Source: a virus. Taken from it: a stretch of 34,492 nt of DNA. Location of the stretch: IMG/VR virus record IMGVR_UViG_3300036398_003711, positions 1-34,492 of that record; one strand, given 5' to 3'. The number at the start of each line of letters is the position of its first letter. The stretch's first letter is position 1. Both the position numbers and the translations under genes were made by a program. Shown here piece after piece: positions 6,093 to 12,594 of this stretch. Below the pieces are notes generated by a model. That model saw only the letters and a program-made list of their open reading frames with translations, ran no database searches and was not told the DNA's origin.

Positions 6093-6473
6093 ATGGAAAA
6101 TATAATTTTAGAAGTAGGTAAAACTTACAAGAGTAGAGATGGTAGATTAGTAAAAATTATCAAGGGTAATCCACCAATAGAAGGGAAAAGAGATGGATGG
6201 GATGGAATTTATTTTGGTAAAAGCATTGACAATAAAAAACCAAAAATAGACCATGAAAGATATGTTTTTGATGGAAAGTGGTGGTCTTATATTTCTGACT
6301 TTTCAATGTTTGGTTATCAAGAATTATCTGACCCAGAAATGGATTTGGTGGAAGTCGTAAAAACAAAAGAAAAAAAAATAAAAGAAAAAAAAGGAAAAGA
6401 AAAAAATAAAAAAAAAAGAAAAAAAAAATTGACAAAAATTAATATAAATAAAAGTTTACAACAATGGCACTAA
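6093..6473 (+). CDS. hypothetical protein with lysine-rich tail
   Basis: 126 residues from the ATG at 6093; the frame is open further upstream, but that part overlaps the tRNA-like gene and is rejected. Residues 1-90 look globular (VGKTYKSRDGRLVKIIKG, GWDGIYFGK, WWSYISDFSMFGYQEL) and resemble a small beta-barrel fold. The last 35 residues are almost pure Lys/Glu, from an A-rich tract at about 6357-6430. The tail overlaps the next gene by ten bases. Confidence 0.65.
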   Translation: MENIILEVGKTYKSRDGRLVKIIKGNPPIEGKRDGWDGIYFGKSIDNKKPKIDHERYVFDGKWWSYISDFSMFGYQELSDPEMDLVEVVKTKEKKIKEKKGKEKNKKKRKKKLTKININKSLQQWH

Positions 6474-6724
6474 TATATCTTATAGTAGATAGGGAAGATA
6501 AAATCCCAGTACTAACTGCAACGACAGTTGAAAAGGTCAAACAACTCTTGGATGAGTATATGGGATTACCACCCTACTTTGAAGATAAGGATGTTGAATA
6601 CTTGGGTTATTTTCCTTATGATAGTAGTTATCCCGACATATATGAGGGAACTTACAAGTATAGATATGGTGATGAAATACAAGAGTTCGGTTTGTATTGT
6701 ATGGAAATAGATGCACTGAATTAA
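6464..6724 (+). CDS. hypothetical acidic protein, 86 aa
   Basis: N-terminal strand (IYLIVDREDKIPVLTATT) and helix (VEKVKQLLDEYM), then an acidic aromatic-rich second half. No motif of known function. It overlaps the lysine-rich gene and ends six bases before the next tRNA-like gene. Confidence 0.7.
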   Translation: MALIYLIVDREDKIPVLTATTVEKVKQLLDEYMGLPPYFEDKDVEYLGYFPYDSSYPDIYEGTYKYRYGDEIQEFGLYCMEIDALN

Positions 6725-6729
6725 AATTT

Positions 6730-6836
6730 AGCCAGGTGGCGGAATGGTAGACGCTATATGTTTTGGAAGGAGATAGGAATAGAACCTACCCTAAACCAGA
6801 TAAAAGATTTTACAGGTTCGAATCCTGTCCTGACTA
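6730..6836 (+). tRNA. long tRNA-like gene, Leu-like ends, 107 nt
   Basis: The D-arm region TGGCGGAATGGTAGACGC is that of class II Leu tRNAs, as in the tRNA-Leu at 8215. The T arm ACAGG-TTCGAAT-CCTGT and acceptor strand CCTGACT nearly duplicate the 5980 gene. Acceptor pair 3:70 is C:A. Between D and T arms are about 57 bases with no proper anticodon arm; TAGG-AATAGAA-CCTA (6774-6788) would give TAG but lacks U33. It is about 20 bases too long. Insertion, decay or a specialised RNA are all possible. Confidence 0.55.
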
Positions 6837-6840
6837 CAAT

Positions 6841-7050
6841 GAGTAAGAGATACTCAGCAGTCTTTGGTTCAAGACTCATTTAACAATGAACTCGTTCAAA
6901 TCGGACAACGGAATGCCGATTCTTAGGGTTAAAGGCGGCAGCACACCCCCTCCTTCGTATGTGTGACTTTTTTCAGTGGGGATGCCCAACAGGTTTTTTG
7001 AATAGGAAAAAACCGAAATAACTACTCACCAGTAATCTCAAGGTGGGGAA
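6841..7050 (+). ncRNA. candidate structured RNA, multi-hairpin
   Basis: No ORF is supported here. Successive hairpins are visible: GAGTA/TACTC (6841-6855), AGTCTT/AAGACT (6860-6877), TCATT/AATGA (6877-6890), AATCGG/CCGATT (6899-6921), GGCA and CCCC pairing with GGGG and TGCC (about 6937-6985), the GAATAGG hairpin (6992-7014) and CTCACC/GGTGGG (7025-7047). It lies between a tRNA-like gene and tRNA-Arg. Could be one RNA or several tRNA remnants. Confidence 0.45.
6992..7018 (+). repeat. GAATAGG hairpin, copy 2
   Basis: Stem GGTTTTTT/AAAAAACC, loop GAATAGG, then GAAA. It matches copy 1 at 5942 in loop and flank, while the stem is lengthened on both sides. Confidence 0.6.
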
Positions 7051-7055
7051 ATTAT

Positions 7056-7129
7056 GCACCCATAGCTCAGCTGGATAGAGCAACTGCCTTCTAAGCAGTA
7101 GGTCTTTGGTTCGAATCCAAATGGGTGTA
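7056..7129 (+). tRNA. tRNA-Arg (TCT)
   Basis: Acceptor GCACCCA/TGGGTGT, D arm GCTC/GAGC, anticodon arm ACTGC-CTTCTAA-GCAGT (TCT), T arm TTTGG-TTCGAAT-CCAAA. It reads AGA, a codon frequent in this AT-rich genome. Confidence 0.92.
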
Positions 7130-7143
7130 CTAAAACAAAAATT

Positions 7144-7548
7144 ATGAAAAAAACGATTTTATTTCTATTATTATTTTTACCATTTTTAACATTTGCACAA
7201 CTAGGTTTATCTCCCCAACAAATTGAAAAAAATCTAGGTACAAATCACAAAACCGAATTCATTGATGGATTAAAGATTTTTACTTATTATTATGATATTG
7301 TGTATATGGACGAGAAACAATTGGAAAGTTATGGGTTCATTTTTGTTGAAAGTAATGGGGTAGAATATTGTGCAAATTGGAGTGTTTACAGACCAATCAA
7401 GATGTTAAACAAATCTTATAAAGATTTGGAGCCATATGTGAAAGTTGGTGAAAATGTTTGGGTTGATTATGTTACTGGTTCAAGGATGGAATTAAAAATA
7501 AATAGGAGTGAGGGTTTTCATTCAATACATGTTAATTATTTAAAATAG
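7144..7548 (+). CDS. secreted protein of unknown function, 134 aa
   Basis: Clear signal peptide: MKK, hydrophobic core to about residue 16, cleavage near TFA-Q as typical for Bacteroidetes exports. The mature part is about 115 residues with no recognised domain; one Cys (GVEYCANWSVY). Located right after tRNA-Arg. Confidence 0.8.
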   Translation: MKKTILFLLLFLPFLTFAQLGLSPQQIEKNLGTNHKTEFIDGLKIFTYYYDIVYMDEKQLESYGFIFVESNGVEYCANWSVYRPIKMLNKSYKDLEPYVKVGENVWVDYVTGSRMELKINRSEGFHSIHVNYLK

Positions 7549-7554
7549 AAAAAA

Positions 7555-7731
7555 ATGAAGTTCAAAGTAGGAGACAAGGTTTACAAACCAAAAGGGTATA
7601 AGTTCCCTGGTATCGTAGTGGCGGTATTTCAAACCACATCAGGTGAAACAAGAATTGTTGCTGAATTAATCGACAATGGAATGTTGCACATATTTAGTGA
7701 GAGTCAGTTGGAACTTGACATTAACAATTAA
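7555..7731 (+). CDS. small SH3-like/KOW-type protein, 58 aa
   Basis: MKFKVGDKVYKPKGYKFPGI resembles the opening of small KOW/SH3-like barrels found in phages (VGDxVYxPKG...PGxV), followed by strands IVVAVFQTT, TRIVAELI and MLHIFSESQLE. Likely a soluble nucleic-acid or protein adaptor; no catalytic residues. Starts six bases after the upstream stop. Confidence 0.7.
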   Translation: MKFKVGDKVYKPKGYKFPGIVVAVFQTTSGETRIVAELIDNGMLHIFSESQLELDINN

Positions 7732-7747
7732 AAAAATTAAAGTTGTG

Positions 7748-7990
7748 ATGAAAAACACCCCCATTCAAAATGTTATAGCAAAGTTAGAAAAACTTGTCAG
7801 AGAGTCCGAGGTTGGTACTGAGGAAAAACGGAAATTAAACTTGGCGATATCTTATCTTTGGGATGAGTTAGATAATGAAAGAAAAACGATGGTTGAAATT
7901 TTCGACCTAAGTAAACGAGAACATCCAACTCAAGTAACAGGTAAAATGTGGGTAAATAAACATTTTATGGATTATCAAAAATTTTTATGA
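7748..7990 (+). CDS. hypothetical protein, 80 aa
   Basis: Starts at the ATG at 7748; a longer frame from 7676 would run through the preceding gene. Mostly helical: TPIQNVIAKLEKLVRE and EKRKLNLAISYLWDELDNERKTMVEIFD suggest a two-helix coiled coil. Its stop and the ATG of the next gene share one base (TGATG). Confidence 0.7.
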   Translation: MKNTPIQNVIAKLEKLVRESEVGTEEKRKLNLAISYLWDELDNERKTMVEIFDLSKREHPTQVTGKMWVNKHFMDYQKFL

Positions 7991-8118
7991 TGGAGAACAA
8001 GAATCAAGGAAAAAGTGAAGAACAAGTTAAGTTTTCTTTACAGATGTTTGCAGGTACGATGTTAGCTTTAATTGTACTGGGTTTGGTATATCTCATTAAG
8101 TTGGGATTTGGTTTGTAA
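7990..8118 (+). CDS. single-pass membrane peptide, 42 aa
   Basis: Charged N-terminus followed by one hydrophobic helix (about residues 20-40, MFAGTMLALIVLGLVYLIKL). Coupled to the preceding gene by a TGATG overlap and ending five bases before tRNA-Leu. Function unknown; small membrane peptides of this kind are abundant in the region. Confidence 0.65.
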   Translation: MENKNQGKSEEQVKFSLQMFAGTMLALIVLGLVYLIKLGFGL

Positions 8119-8122
8119 TGTA

Positions 8123-8207
8123 GGTCGGGTGGTGAAATTGGTATCCACGCAACACTTAAACCGTTGTGGTCAGTAAGACCTTATGAGTTCGAGTCTCATC
8201 CCGACTA
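8123..8207 (+). tRNA. tRNA-Leu (TAA)
   Basis: Acceptor GGTCGGG/CCCGACT, anticodon loop CTTAAAC in a CAAC/GTTG stem (TAA), class II variable arm GGTCAGTAAGACC, T-loop TTCGAGT, A73. Confidence 0.9.
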
Positions 8208-8214
8208 CAAAAAT

Positions 8215-8291
8215 ACCCCCTTGGCGGAATAGGTAGACGCGCATCATTTAGGATGATGTTTTGATTGAGAGTTCGATTCTCTCAGGGGGTA
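8215..8291 (+). tRNA. tRNA-Leu (TAG)
   Basis: Acceptor ACCCCCT/AGGGGGT, D region TGGCGGAATAGGTAGACGC, anticodon arm CATCA-TTTAGGA-TGATG (TAG), short class II arm, T arm GAGAG-TTCGATT-CTCTC, A73. Confidence 0.9.
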
Positions 8292-8304
8292 CAAAAATTA
8301 TCTT

Positions 8305-8373
8305 ATGCTTTATGTAATGTTAATTGTACTATTAATATTTTATATGTTGGGATTTTTAGATACTGACATTTAG
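8305..8373 (+). CDS. possible tiny membrane peptide, 22 aa
   Basis: ATG followed by an almost entirely hydrophobic sequence ending GFLDTDI. It sits 13 bases after tRNA-Leu and 8 bases before the next gene. Its IFYMLGF motif resembles FYMLGAYHF in the protein at 8593. Too short to be sure it is translated. Confidence 0.35.
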   Translation: MLYVMLIVLLIFYMLGFLDTDI

Positions 8374-8386
8374 GATATTTATGATA

Positions 8387-8566
8387 ATGAAAAAGATATT
8401 AATATTATTTTTATTTTTTACACTTTCATCTTGTGTTGTATTTCAAAGACCCTCTTGTCATTCTTATCCACAAGCGAGCTTAAGACACAAAATGAAAAGT
8501 CCAAATCTCAAAAAGAGGGGAAGTACACATAGAATGTTACCAATCCATATGAGAAACAGAGATTGA
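8387..8566 (+). CDS. small lipoprotein, 59 aa
   Basis: MKKILILFLFFTLSSCVVF shows a lipoprotein signal with lipobox LSSC; Cys14 would be lipidated. The mature part is basic (His/Arg/Lys-rich). I chose the second in-frame ATG (MKK); the first at 8381 adds MI. Likely outer or inner membrane associated; role unknown. Confidence 0.68.
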   Translation: MKKILILFLFFTLSSCVVFQRPSCHSYPQASLRHKMKSPNLKKRGSTHRMLPIHMRNRD

Positions 8567-8592
8567 TTTATTTACCACAATAATTTTTTCAA

Positions 8593-8808
8593 ATGAATAT
8601 CCGTGTTTTACTTGTTTTACACCTAATGTTTTATATGTTGGGTGCTTATCATTTTGGTACTTTTAATATTTTCGAGTTTGAGGAGGTTAAAAGTATAATT
8701 ATGAATTACTCACATGCAGATACTTCATTTTGTTTCTTGTTGACCTGTGAGGTTATAATTCTTATATTTTCATATCTAATATCAAAACACTTCTTCAATG
8801 AAAAATGA
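8593..8808 (+). CDS. small membrane protein, two TM segments, 71 aa
   Basis: Hydrophobic helices at about 4-22 and 47-65 separated by an acidic loop (EFEEVKSI...SHADTS). The stop overlaps the start of the next gene by 11 bases. Function unknown. Confidence 0.72.
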   Translation: MNIRVLLVLHLMFYMLGAYHFGTFNIFEFEEVKSIIMNYSHADTSFCFLLTCEVIILIFSYLISKHFFNEK

Positions 8809-9112
8809 CAAACTTGTAGTTAAAAAGAAACCAAATATAACCACAATATATCCCCACGGAATATCTGAGCCATATGTAGTTTATATATTTCGTTCAGGAT
8901 GGGAACAAAGATACCATATCATAAGTGAGTGGGGTGAAACTGATGAAACAACTCACAAACTTATGAAAGTTATTGAACTACTCGATTTCTATGGTATTGA
9001 TGCAATTGACTTACCTTCTAAAGATTTACATTGTGTGAATAGGGAAGAAATCTTGAGTCATCCAAATGATGCAGATTTGGGAGAGTTTGTTCGAAAAAAG
9101 TTGTACGAATAA
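8798..9112 (+). CDS. hypothetical protein, 104 aa
   Basis: Soluble alpha/beta-looking protein (PYVVYIFRSGWEQRYHIISEWG, THKLMKVIELLDFYGIDAIDL given in parts). No motif recognised. It overlaps the membrane protein before it by 11 bases, so it is translationally coupled. Confidence 0.75.
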   Translation: MKNDKLVVKKKPNITTIYPHGISEPYVVYIFRSGWEQRYHIISEWGETDETTHKLMKVIELLDFYGIDAIDLPSKDLHCVNREEILSHPNDADLGEFVRKKLYE

Positions 9113-9131
9113 AAAATTGTTTTTATATTTG
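9101..9131 (+). promoter_or_regulatory. Bacteroidetes-type promoter for 9152-10222
   Basis: TTG at 9101-9103, 20-base spacer, TATATTTG at 9124-9131, 21 bases before the ATG at 9152. It overlaps the end of the preceding coding sequence. Confidence 0.72.
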
Positions 9132-9151
9132 TTGGACAAACAAAGAACACT

Positions 9152-9316
9152 ATGAAAACGAAGAATAAAATCAATATAACCCTGAATGCCATTGGTAATG
9201 GTGCTCGATTGGTATATTTAGAGAAGAACCCCCACGGTTTTTCAGCTGTGACTAAAGTTCATAAGAGTTCAAAACAATATTCTCGTAAAAACAAAAAACT
9301 GGTCTATGAAATATAA
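9152..9316 (+). CDS. hypothetical basic protein, 54 aa
   Basis: Very basic (MKTKNKINI..., KVHKSSKQYSRKNKKL), no hydrophobic segment, could bind nucleic acid. It is the first gene after a host-type promoter and overlaps the cREC gene by 11 bases. Confidence 0.68.
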   Translation: MKTKNKINITLNAIGNGARLVYLEKNPHGFSAVTKVHKSSKQYSRKNKKLVYEI

Positions 9317-9728
9317 AATCTATTTGGATGATGAAAGAACACCTAATGACAAGGATTGGATTGTTGTTAGAAACTATGGGGCTTTCATCAAAAAAATCAA
9401 CGAACTTGGTTTGGACAATGTTGATGTTATTTCATTTGACCACGATTTGGGTGATACTGCGGTTGAGGAATATTTTAGAAATGTAATTAAAAAAGGAATA
9501 TTGGATTATGATAACATCGAAGAAAAAACTGGATATGATGCAGCAAAATGGTTGGTTGGTCACTATATGGACAACTTTACAAGTCCTTTCCCTCAAATAT
9601 ATGTTCACTCCGCCAATCCTGTTGGAGCTGCTAATATTGTTAATTATATTAATGGTTTCTTAAAACATTTGGATAAGGAACAAACCGCAAAATTGAAAGT
9701 TCATCCGTTCACCATTCAAGAAAAATAA
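9306..9728 (+). CDS. cyclic-phosphate-type receiver (cREC) domain protein
   Basis: 140 residues. LDDER at 7-11, SFDHDLG at 43-49 and YVHSANPVGAANI at 99-111 are the signature of receiver-like domains described as cyclic-phosphate processing (cREC), which keep the receiver fold with altered acidic residues. Such proteins occur in phages and near RNA/DNA repair genes; a role in processing nucleic-acid end phosphates is family-level inference. The next gene is a possible DNA-repair protein three bases away, consistent with that theme. Confidence 0.75.
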   Translation: MKYKIYLDDERTPNDKDWIVVRNYGAFIKKINELGLDNVDVISFDHDLGDTAVEEYFRNVIKKGILDYDNIEEKTGYDAAKWLVGHYMDNFTSPFPQIYVHSANPVGAANIVNYINGFLKHLDKEQTAKLKVHPFTIQEK

Positions 9729-9730
9729 TA

Positions 9731-10222
9731 ATGAATATCTTCTTTTTAGATTATGATGTCATCAAGTGTGCAAGATATCATTGTGATAAACATTGTGTTA
9801 AACAACTATTGGAGGCGGCTCAACTTTTGTGTGGTGCTCACCATGTTACAAACTCAGGTTTAGATATTCCATATAAATTATCACACAAAAACCACCCCTG
9901 TTCAATATGGGTTAGAGAGTCATTATCTAACTATTATTACCTATGTGAATTGGGGTTGGAGTTGTGTAAAGAATACACTTATCGTTATGGTAAAAGACAT
10001 AAATCACAAGATGTTATTGAATGGTGTGTGATGAATCCAATTAATGTAAAAGATAAGGATTTCACTGAACCACCCAAAGCAATGCCTGATGAATATAAGG
10101 TTAAGGATGTAATTCAATCATATAGAAACTATTATATTGGTGCAAAAAAAGATTTTGTTTCTTGGAAAAATCGTGATGTTCCCTCTTGGTTTTGTGAAGA
10201 AAATAACTTACAATTAGTATAA
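9731..10222 (+). CDS. phage protein of the family often annotated pyrimidine-dimer glycosylase
   Basis: 163 residues. MNIFFLDYDVIKCARYHCDKH with VKQLLEAAQLLCGAHH (parts of 1-38) is characteristic of a phage family usually named after pyrimidine-dimer DNA glycosylase. The C-terminal part has SYRNYYIGAKKDFVSWKNRDVP, also family-like. The enzymatic function of this branch is not demonstrated to my knowledge. It follows the cREC gene directly, so a nucleic-acid repair pair is plausible. Confidence 0.68.
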   Translation: MNIFFLDYDVIKCARYHCDKHCVKQLLEAAQLLCGAHHVTNSGLDIPYKLSHKNHPCSIWVRESLSNYYYLCELGLELCKEYTYRYGKRHKSQDVIEWCVMNPINVKDKDFTEPPKAMPDEYKVKDVIQSYRNYYIGAKKDFVSWKNRDVPSWFCEENNLQLV

Positions 10223-10228
10223 AATATT

Positions 10229-10489
10229 ATGACAGAAGAAAAATACAATGAGATAAAAAAACTCAAAGAAACAATAGTTAATTTGGAGTTCAAGTTATCA
10301 ACAATCAATAACTTAATTGAGTCAAAAAAATTGGAAATGGAGATAAAGGGGACATCAACTTGTAACTTTAAAATCAATCGTTTTATCAAGTTAGGTGGTG
10401 ATGATTTTATCAAATCAATCTTAGATAGTGAAAGAAAAACAACGGAATATCAACTCTCAAAAATGAGAGAAGATTTCGATAAATTATAA
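10229..10489 (+). CDS. coiled-coil protein, 86 aa
   Basis: N-terminal helix with heptad spacing (EIKKLKETIVNLEFKLSTINNLIESKKLEMEI in parts), a short central segment, then another helix ending in KMREDFDKL. Soluble. No family recognised. Starts six bases after the previous stop. Confidence 0.72.
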   Translation: MTEEKYNEIKKLKETIVNLEFKLSTINNLIESKKLEMEIKGTSTCNFKINRFIKLGGDDFIKSILDSERKTTEYQLSKMREDFDKL

Positions 10490-10494
10490 TATTT

Positions 10495-10584
10495 ATGGAT
10501 ACCTACAACATTATTATGGCAAGCATTCTTACATCCCTTTTTATAATTTTAGCTTTACGAATTAGAAATAACAGAAAAGCATGA
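10495..10584 (+). CDS. tiny membrane peptide, 29 aa
   Basis: One hydrophobic helix (about 5-22) and a basic tail RIRNNRKA. The stop overlaps the ATG of the next gene (ATGA), which supports real translation. Function unknown. Confidence 0.55.
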   Translation: MDTYNIIMASILTSLFIILALRIRNNRKA

Positions 10585-10850
10585 TACACAACTTAACAAA
10601 GTTTCAGCTCGAAGTTTGGAATAAAATCAAACCACACCTCAAAGAGGAATATGGTACTCAAATCAATTTCGATGATGAACTACAGATAAACTTTAGTTTT
10701 GGGAACGGAAAGATTGTCTTAGATGTTTTTCCACAAGATGAAGTATTGTTATTTATACATTTCGAAAATGAGGGGTTTGAAAAACATTTTTTTAATAGTA
10801 GTAATTTAGATAGTTTAATAGAAATTTTAAAGAAAAATGAATATCAATGA
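10581..10850 (+). CDS. hypothetical protein, 89 aa
   Basis: Soluble, alternating strand/helix character (IQINFSFGNGKIVLDVFPQ written in part). No motif recognised. Coupled to its upstream neighbour by ATGA and overlapping the next gene by 14 bases. Confidence 0.75.
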   Translation: MIHNLTKFQLEVWNKIKPHLKEEYGTQINFDDELQINFSFGNGKIVLDVFPQDEVLLFIHFENEGFEKHFFNSSNLDSLIEILKKNEYQ

Positions 10851-11142
10851 AGCATATGACTTTCTAATGAAGAAAGTTGATGAACTAAAAGAACAAGGAA
10901 TAGAAGTATTAATCAAAGATTCTATAGTAACACCTGACACAAAAGAAAAATATAACAGACCAGATAGATTACCCTCAACAGAATGGAAAACTATTTGTTT
11001 AGGTCTTCAGTGTGAAGGTGACTTAGGTAAAGTTCGTGAAATTGAACATTTATGTAGTATGGTTGGTATCTATTTCGACACAGGTTATGGTGGTGGTCAA
11101 AGAGAGTGGGAAATAGATTGGTCTTTCAGAGTTTCCCAATAA
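10837..11142 (+). CDS. hypothetical protein, 101 aa
   Basis: N-terminal helix (EAYDFLMKKVDELKEQG), then a glycine/tryptophan-rich C-terminus (YFDTGYGGGQREWEIDWSF). This C-terminal pattern recurs in small phage proteins, but no function is known to me. Last gene before a terminator. Confidence 0.76.
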   Translation: MNINEAYDFLMKKVDELKEQGIEVLIKDSIVTPDTKEKYNRPDRLPSTEWKTICLGLQCEGDLGKVREIEHLCSMVGIYFDTGYGGGQREWEIDWSFRVSQ

Positions 11143-11153
11143 AATTTAAAAAA

Positions 11154-11196
11154 AAACCCATTTTGATTTTGAAATTAGAATGGGGTTTTCTATTTT
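11154..11196 (+). terminator. probable intrinsic terminator
   Basis: AAACCCATT (11154-11162) pairs with AATGGGGTTT (one bulged G) around 11179-11188 and runs into TTTTCTATTTTT. The T-rich end overlaps the next promoter's -7 element. Confidence 0.6.
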
Positions 11197-11198
11197 TG
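11169..11198 (+). promoter_or_regulatory. Bacteroidetes-type promoter for 11222-12517
   Basis: TTG at 11169-11171, 19-base spacer, TATTTTTG at 11191-11198, 23 bases before the ATG at 11222. Confidence 0.75.
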
Positions 11199-11221
11199 TA
11201 AGACAATAAAACAATATCACA

Positions 11222-11701
11222 ATGGGAACAAATTACTACAGAATACCAAGTGTCCAAGAAATGGAACAAAAAAAAGCTAAGTTAATTGAGAATGTTACCA
11301 ACTTAGTAGTCTCACCATATATGATTGAACGTAAGTTCACAAATTTTGAGGTAGGATTTGATAGATATTCTGCTTGGGACATATTCACTATGGGGACTTC
11401 AATACATTTGGGTAAAAGAAGTAGTGGTTGGAAATTCTTATGGAATTTTCACGATAACAATTATTACTCAAACAAAGAGGAATTATTTAACTTTATACGA
11501 ACTGGTAGAATAGTTGATGAATATGGTGAAGAAATGGATGTTGAGGAGTTCATCAAAATGGCCTTAGAATGGGGACAACCTGATGGATTGGATGGGGAAA
11601 CATATCGTAGACAACATCCTCGTCAATACTCCCACGATTTTGAAAAAAAAGAACAATATATTGATGGTTTAAGAGTTGCACCTTATACTGATTTTTCATA
11701 A
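11222..11701 (+). CDS. conserved phage protein (MGTNYY family), 159 aa
   Basis: Begins MGTNYYRIPSV and contains SIHLGKRSSGWKFLWNF (about 60-76), a combination I know from a recurring phage family of unknown function. The second half is acidic helix (EEMDVEEFIKMALEWG). Soluble. First gene of a five-gene run with its own promoter. Confidence 0.78.
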   Translation: MGTNYYRIPSVQEMEQKKAKLIENVTNLVVSPYMIERKFTNFEVGFDRYSAWDIFTMGTSIHLGKRSSGWKFLWNFHDNNYYSNKEELFNFIRTGRIVDEYGEEMDVEEFIKMALEWGQPDGLDGETYRRQHPRQYSHDFEKKEQYIDGLRVAPYTDFS

Positions 11702-11721
11702 CAATTAAAATAATTATTACT

Positions 11722-12027
11722 ATGGCTAAGAGATTATCATACGAACAAAAAAAAGAACAATTACTAATAGACATCATCAACAAGATGTTCGAATTTGCTG
11801 GTCATAATGTTACATTCGAAGATATCAAAGATAGAAAAGATGATTGGTATGCTCAATGGACAATAACTGAAGACCAATATGACCAATGGCAAAAGTGGGG
11901 TGTGAAAGAAGTTAAGAAAAAGATGAAGATGACCGAAGATTTTGCTAAGAGACAAATGGCAATGATTGGTTTGAATTATGGTTTGAAATTCGCAGACCAT
12001 AATATTTATCAAGAAAAAGAATTATGA
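11722..12027 (+). CDS. conserved small phage protein, 101 aa
   Basis: Highly charged helical protein; DWYAQWTITEDQYDQWQKWG (about 39-58) is a Trp/Gln-rich stretch seen in small phage proteins of unknown role, followed by basic helix KEVKKKMKMTEDFAKRQ. Stop overlaps the next start (ATGA). Confidence 0.75.
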   Translation: MAKRLSYEQKKEQLLIDIINKMFEFAGHNVTFEDIKDRKDDWYAQWTITEDQYDQWQKWGVKEVKKKMKMTEDFAKRQMAMIGLNYGLKFADHNIYQEKEL

Positions 12028-12101
12028 AAAAATTTATCTGTAATTTCATTTCCAAAATAACATTCGGTAAAGTTTGTTTTGGGTGGTGTAAATTAAAATA
12101 G
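12024..12101 (+). CDS. possible cysteine-containing micropeptide, 25 aa
   Basis: MKKFICNFISKITFGKVCFG then WCKLK: basic, with three cysteines. ATGA overlap with the upstream gene and two bases before the next ATG support translation. Function unknown. Confidence 0.45.
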   Translation: MKKFICNFISKITFGKVCFGWCKLK

Positions 12102-12103
12102 AA

Positions 12104-12517
12104 ATGAATCAAGATATCATATCATATCCGAGTGTTTTTGTTGATGATGTTACCATCTCTGTAATTTTCAAAGAAAATGAGAATTACGATATGATGACAA
12201 GATTATTTGACAAATATGGTTTTGGTTTTTATTACCCAAAGACCAAAACCATTATGATTGATGGTGAACTTTTTGTTGATACAGATTTGACATTTGATGA
12301 TTTACGATTTGTTGAGGCACACGAAGTTTCTCATTTATTATTAGGACACACTGGTGGAATAAGATACGATGAAGATGAAATTGATGCAGATTTAATGGCA
12401 TATCTTCTACTAAAAAAACAAGGATTGTCAACAGATAGATTAACAAGTACATTCCAAGAACGACATGGAATTGAGTTCACAAAAGAATTATTAAGTGATT
12501 TCCAATCAAAATTATAG
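12104..12517 (+). CDS. HExxH metalloprotease-like (ImmA/IrrE type)
   Basis: 137 residues. HEVSH at 73-77 gives two zinc ligands and the catalytic Glu; DEDEIDADLMAYLLL (89-103) supplies the downstream acidic ligand in the position used by ImmA/IrrE-like zincins. The enzyme may cleave a host or phage regulator, as ImmA does; that role is inference. Last gene of the region-1 run and followed directly by a strong terminator. Confidence 0.72.
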   Translation: MNQDIISYPSVFVDDVTISVIFKENENYDMMTRLFDKYGFGFYYPKTKTIMIDGELFVDTDLTFDDLRFVEAHEVSHLLLGHTGGIRYDEDEIDADLMAYLLLKKQGLSTDRLTSTFQERHGIEFTKELLSDFQSKL

Positions 12518-12546
12518 AAGTACAACATAGTGTTGTACTTTTTTTG
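12518..12546 (+). terminator. strong intrinsic terminator
   Basis: Perfect 10-bp stem AAGTACAACA/TGTTGTACTT with a three-base loop and a T tract. It marks the boundary between the host-promoter region and the TATTTATA-promoter region. Confidence 0.93.
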
Positions 12547-12564
12547 TTAAAGGTCAATATTTAT

Positions 12565-12572
12565 TATTTATA
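12565..12572 (+). promoter_or_regulatory. TATTTATA late-promoter candidate
   Basis: Ends 23 bases before the ATG at 12595. First plus-strand example of the motif that precedes late genes in this window. Confidence 0.5.
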
Positions 12573-12594
12573 ATAACTAAAAATATTTAACCTT

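Noticed and set aside
6888-6930. Glutamine (downstream-peptide/glnA) riboswitch suggested by CGTTCA and ACGGAA
   Set aside because: Spacing and the conserved GAAGTAGG part are missing; similarity is limited to short words.
5942-7018. Hammerhead ribozyme suggested by a stem followed by GAAA
   Set aside because: No CUGANGA core precedes the stems and no cleavage-site helix is visible.
7676-7747. Extension of the 7748 gene to 7676
   Set aside because: It overlaps the in-frame 7555-7731 protein, and the ATG at 7748 gives a clean start.
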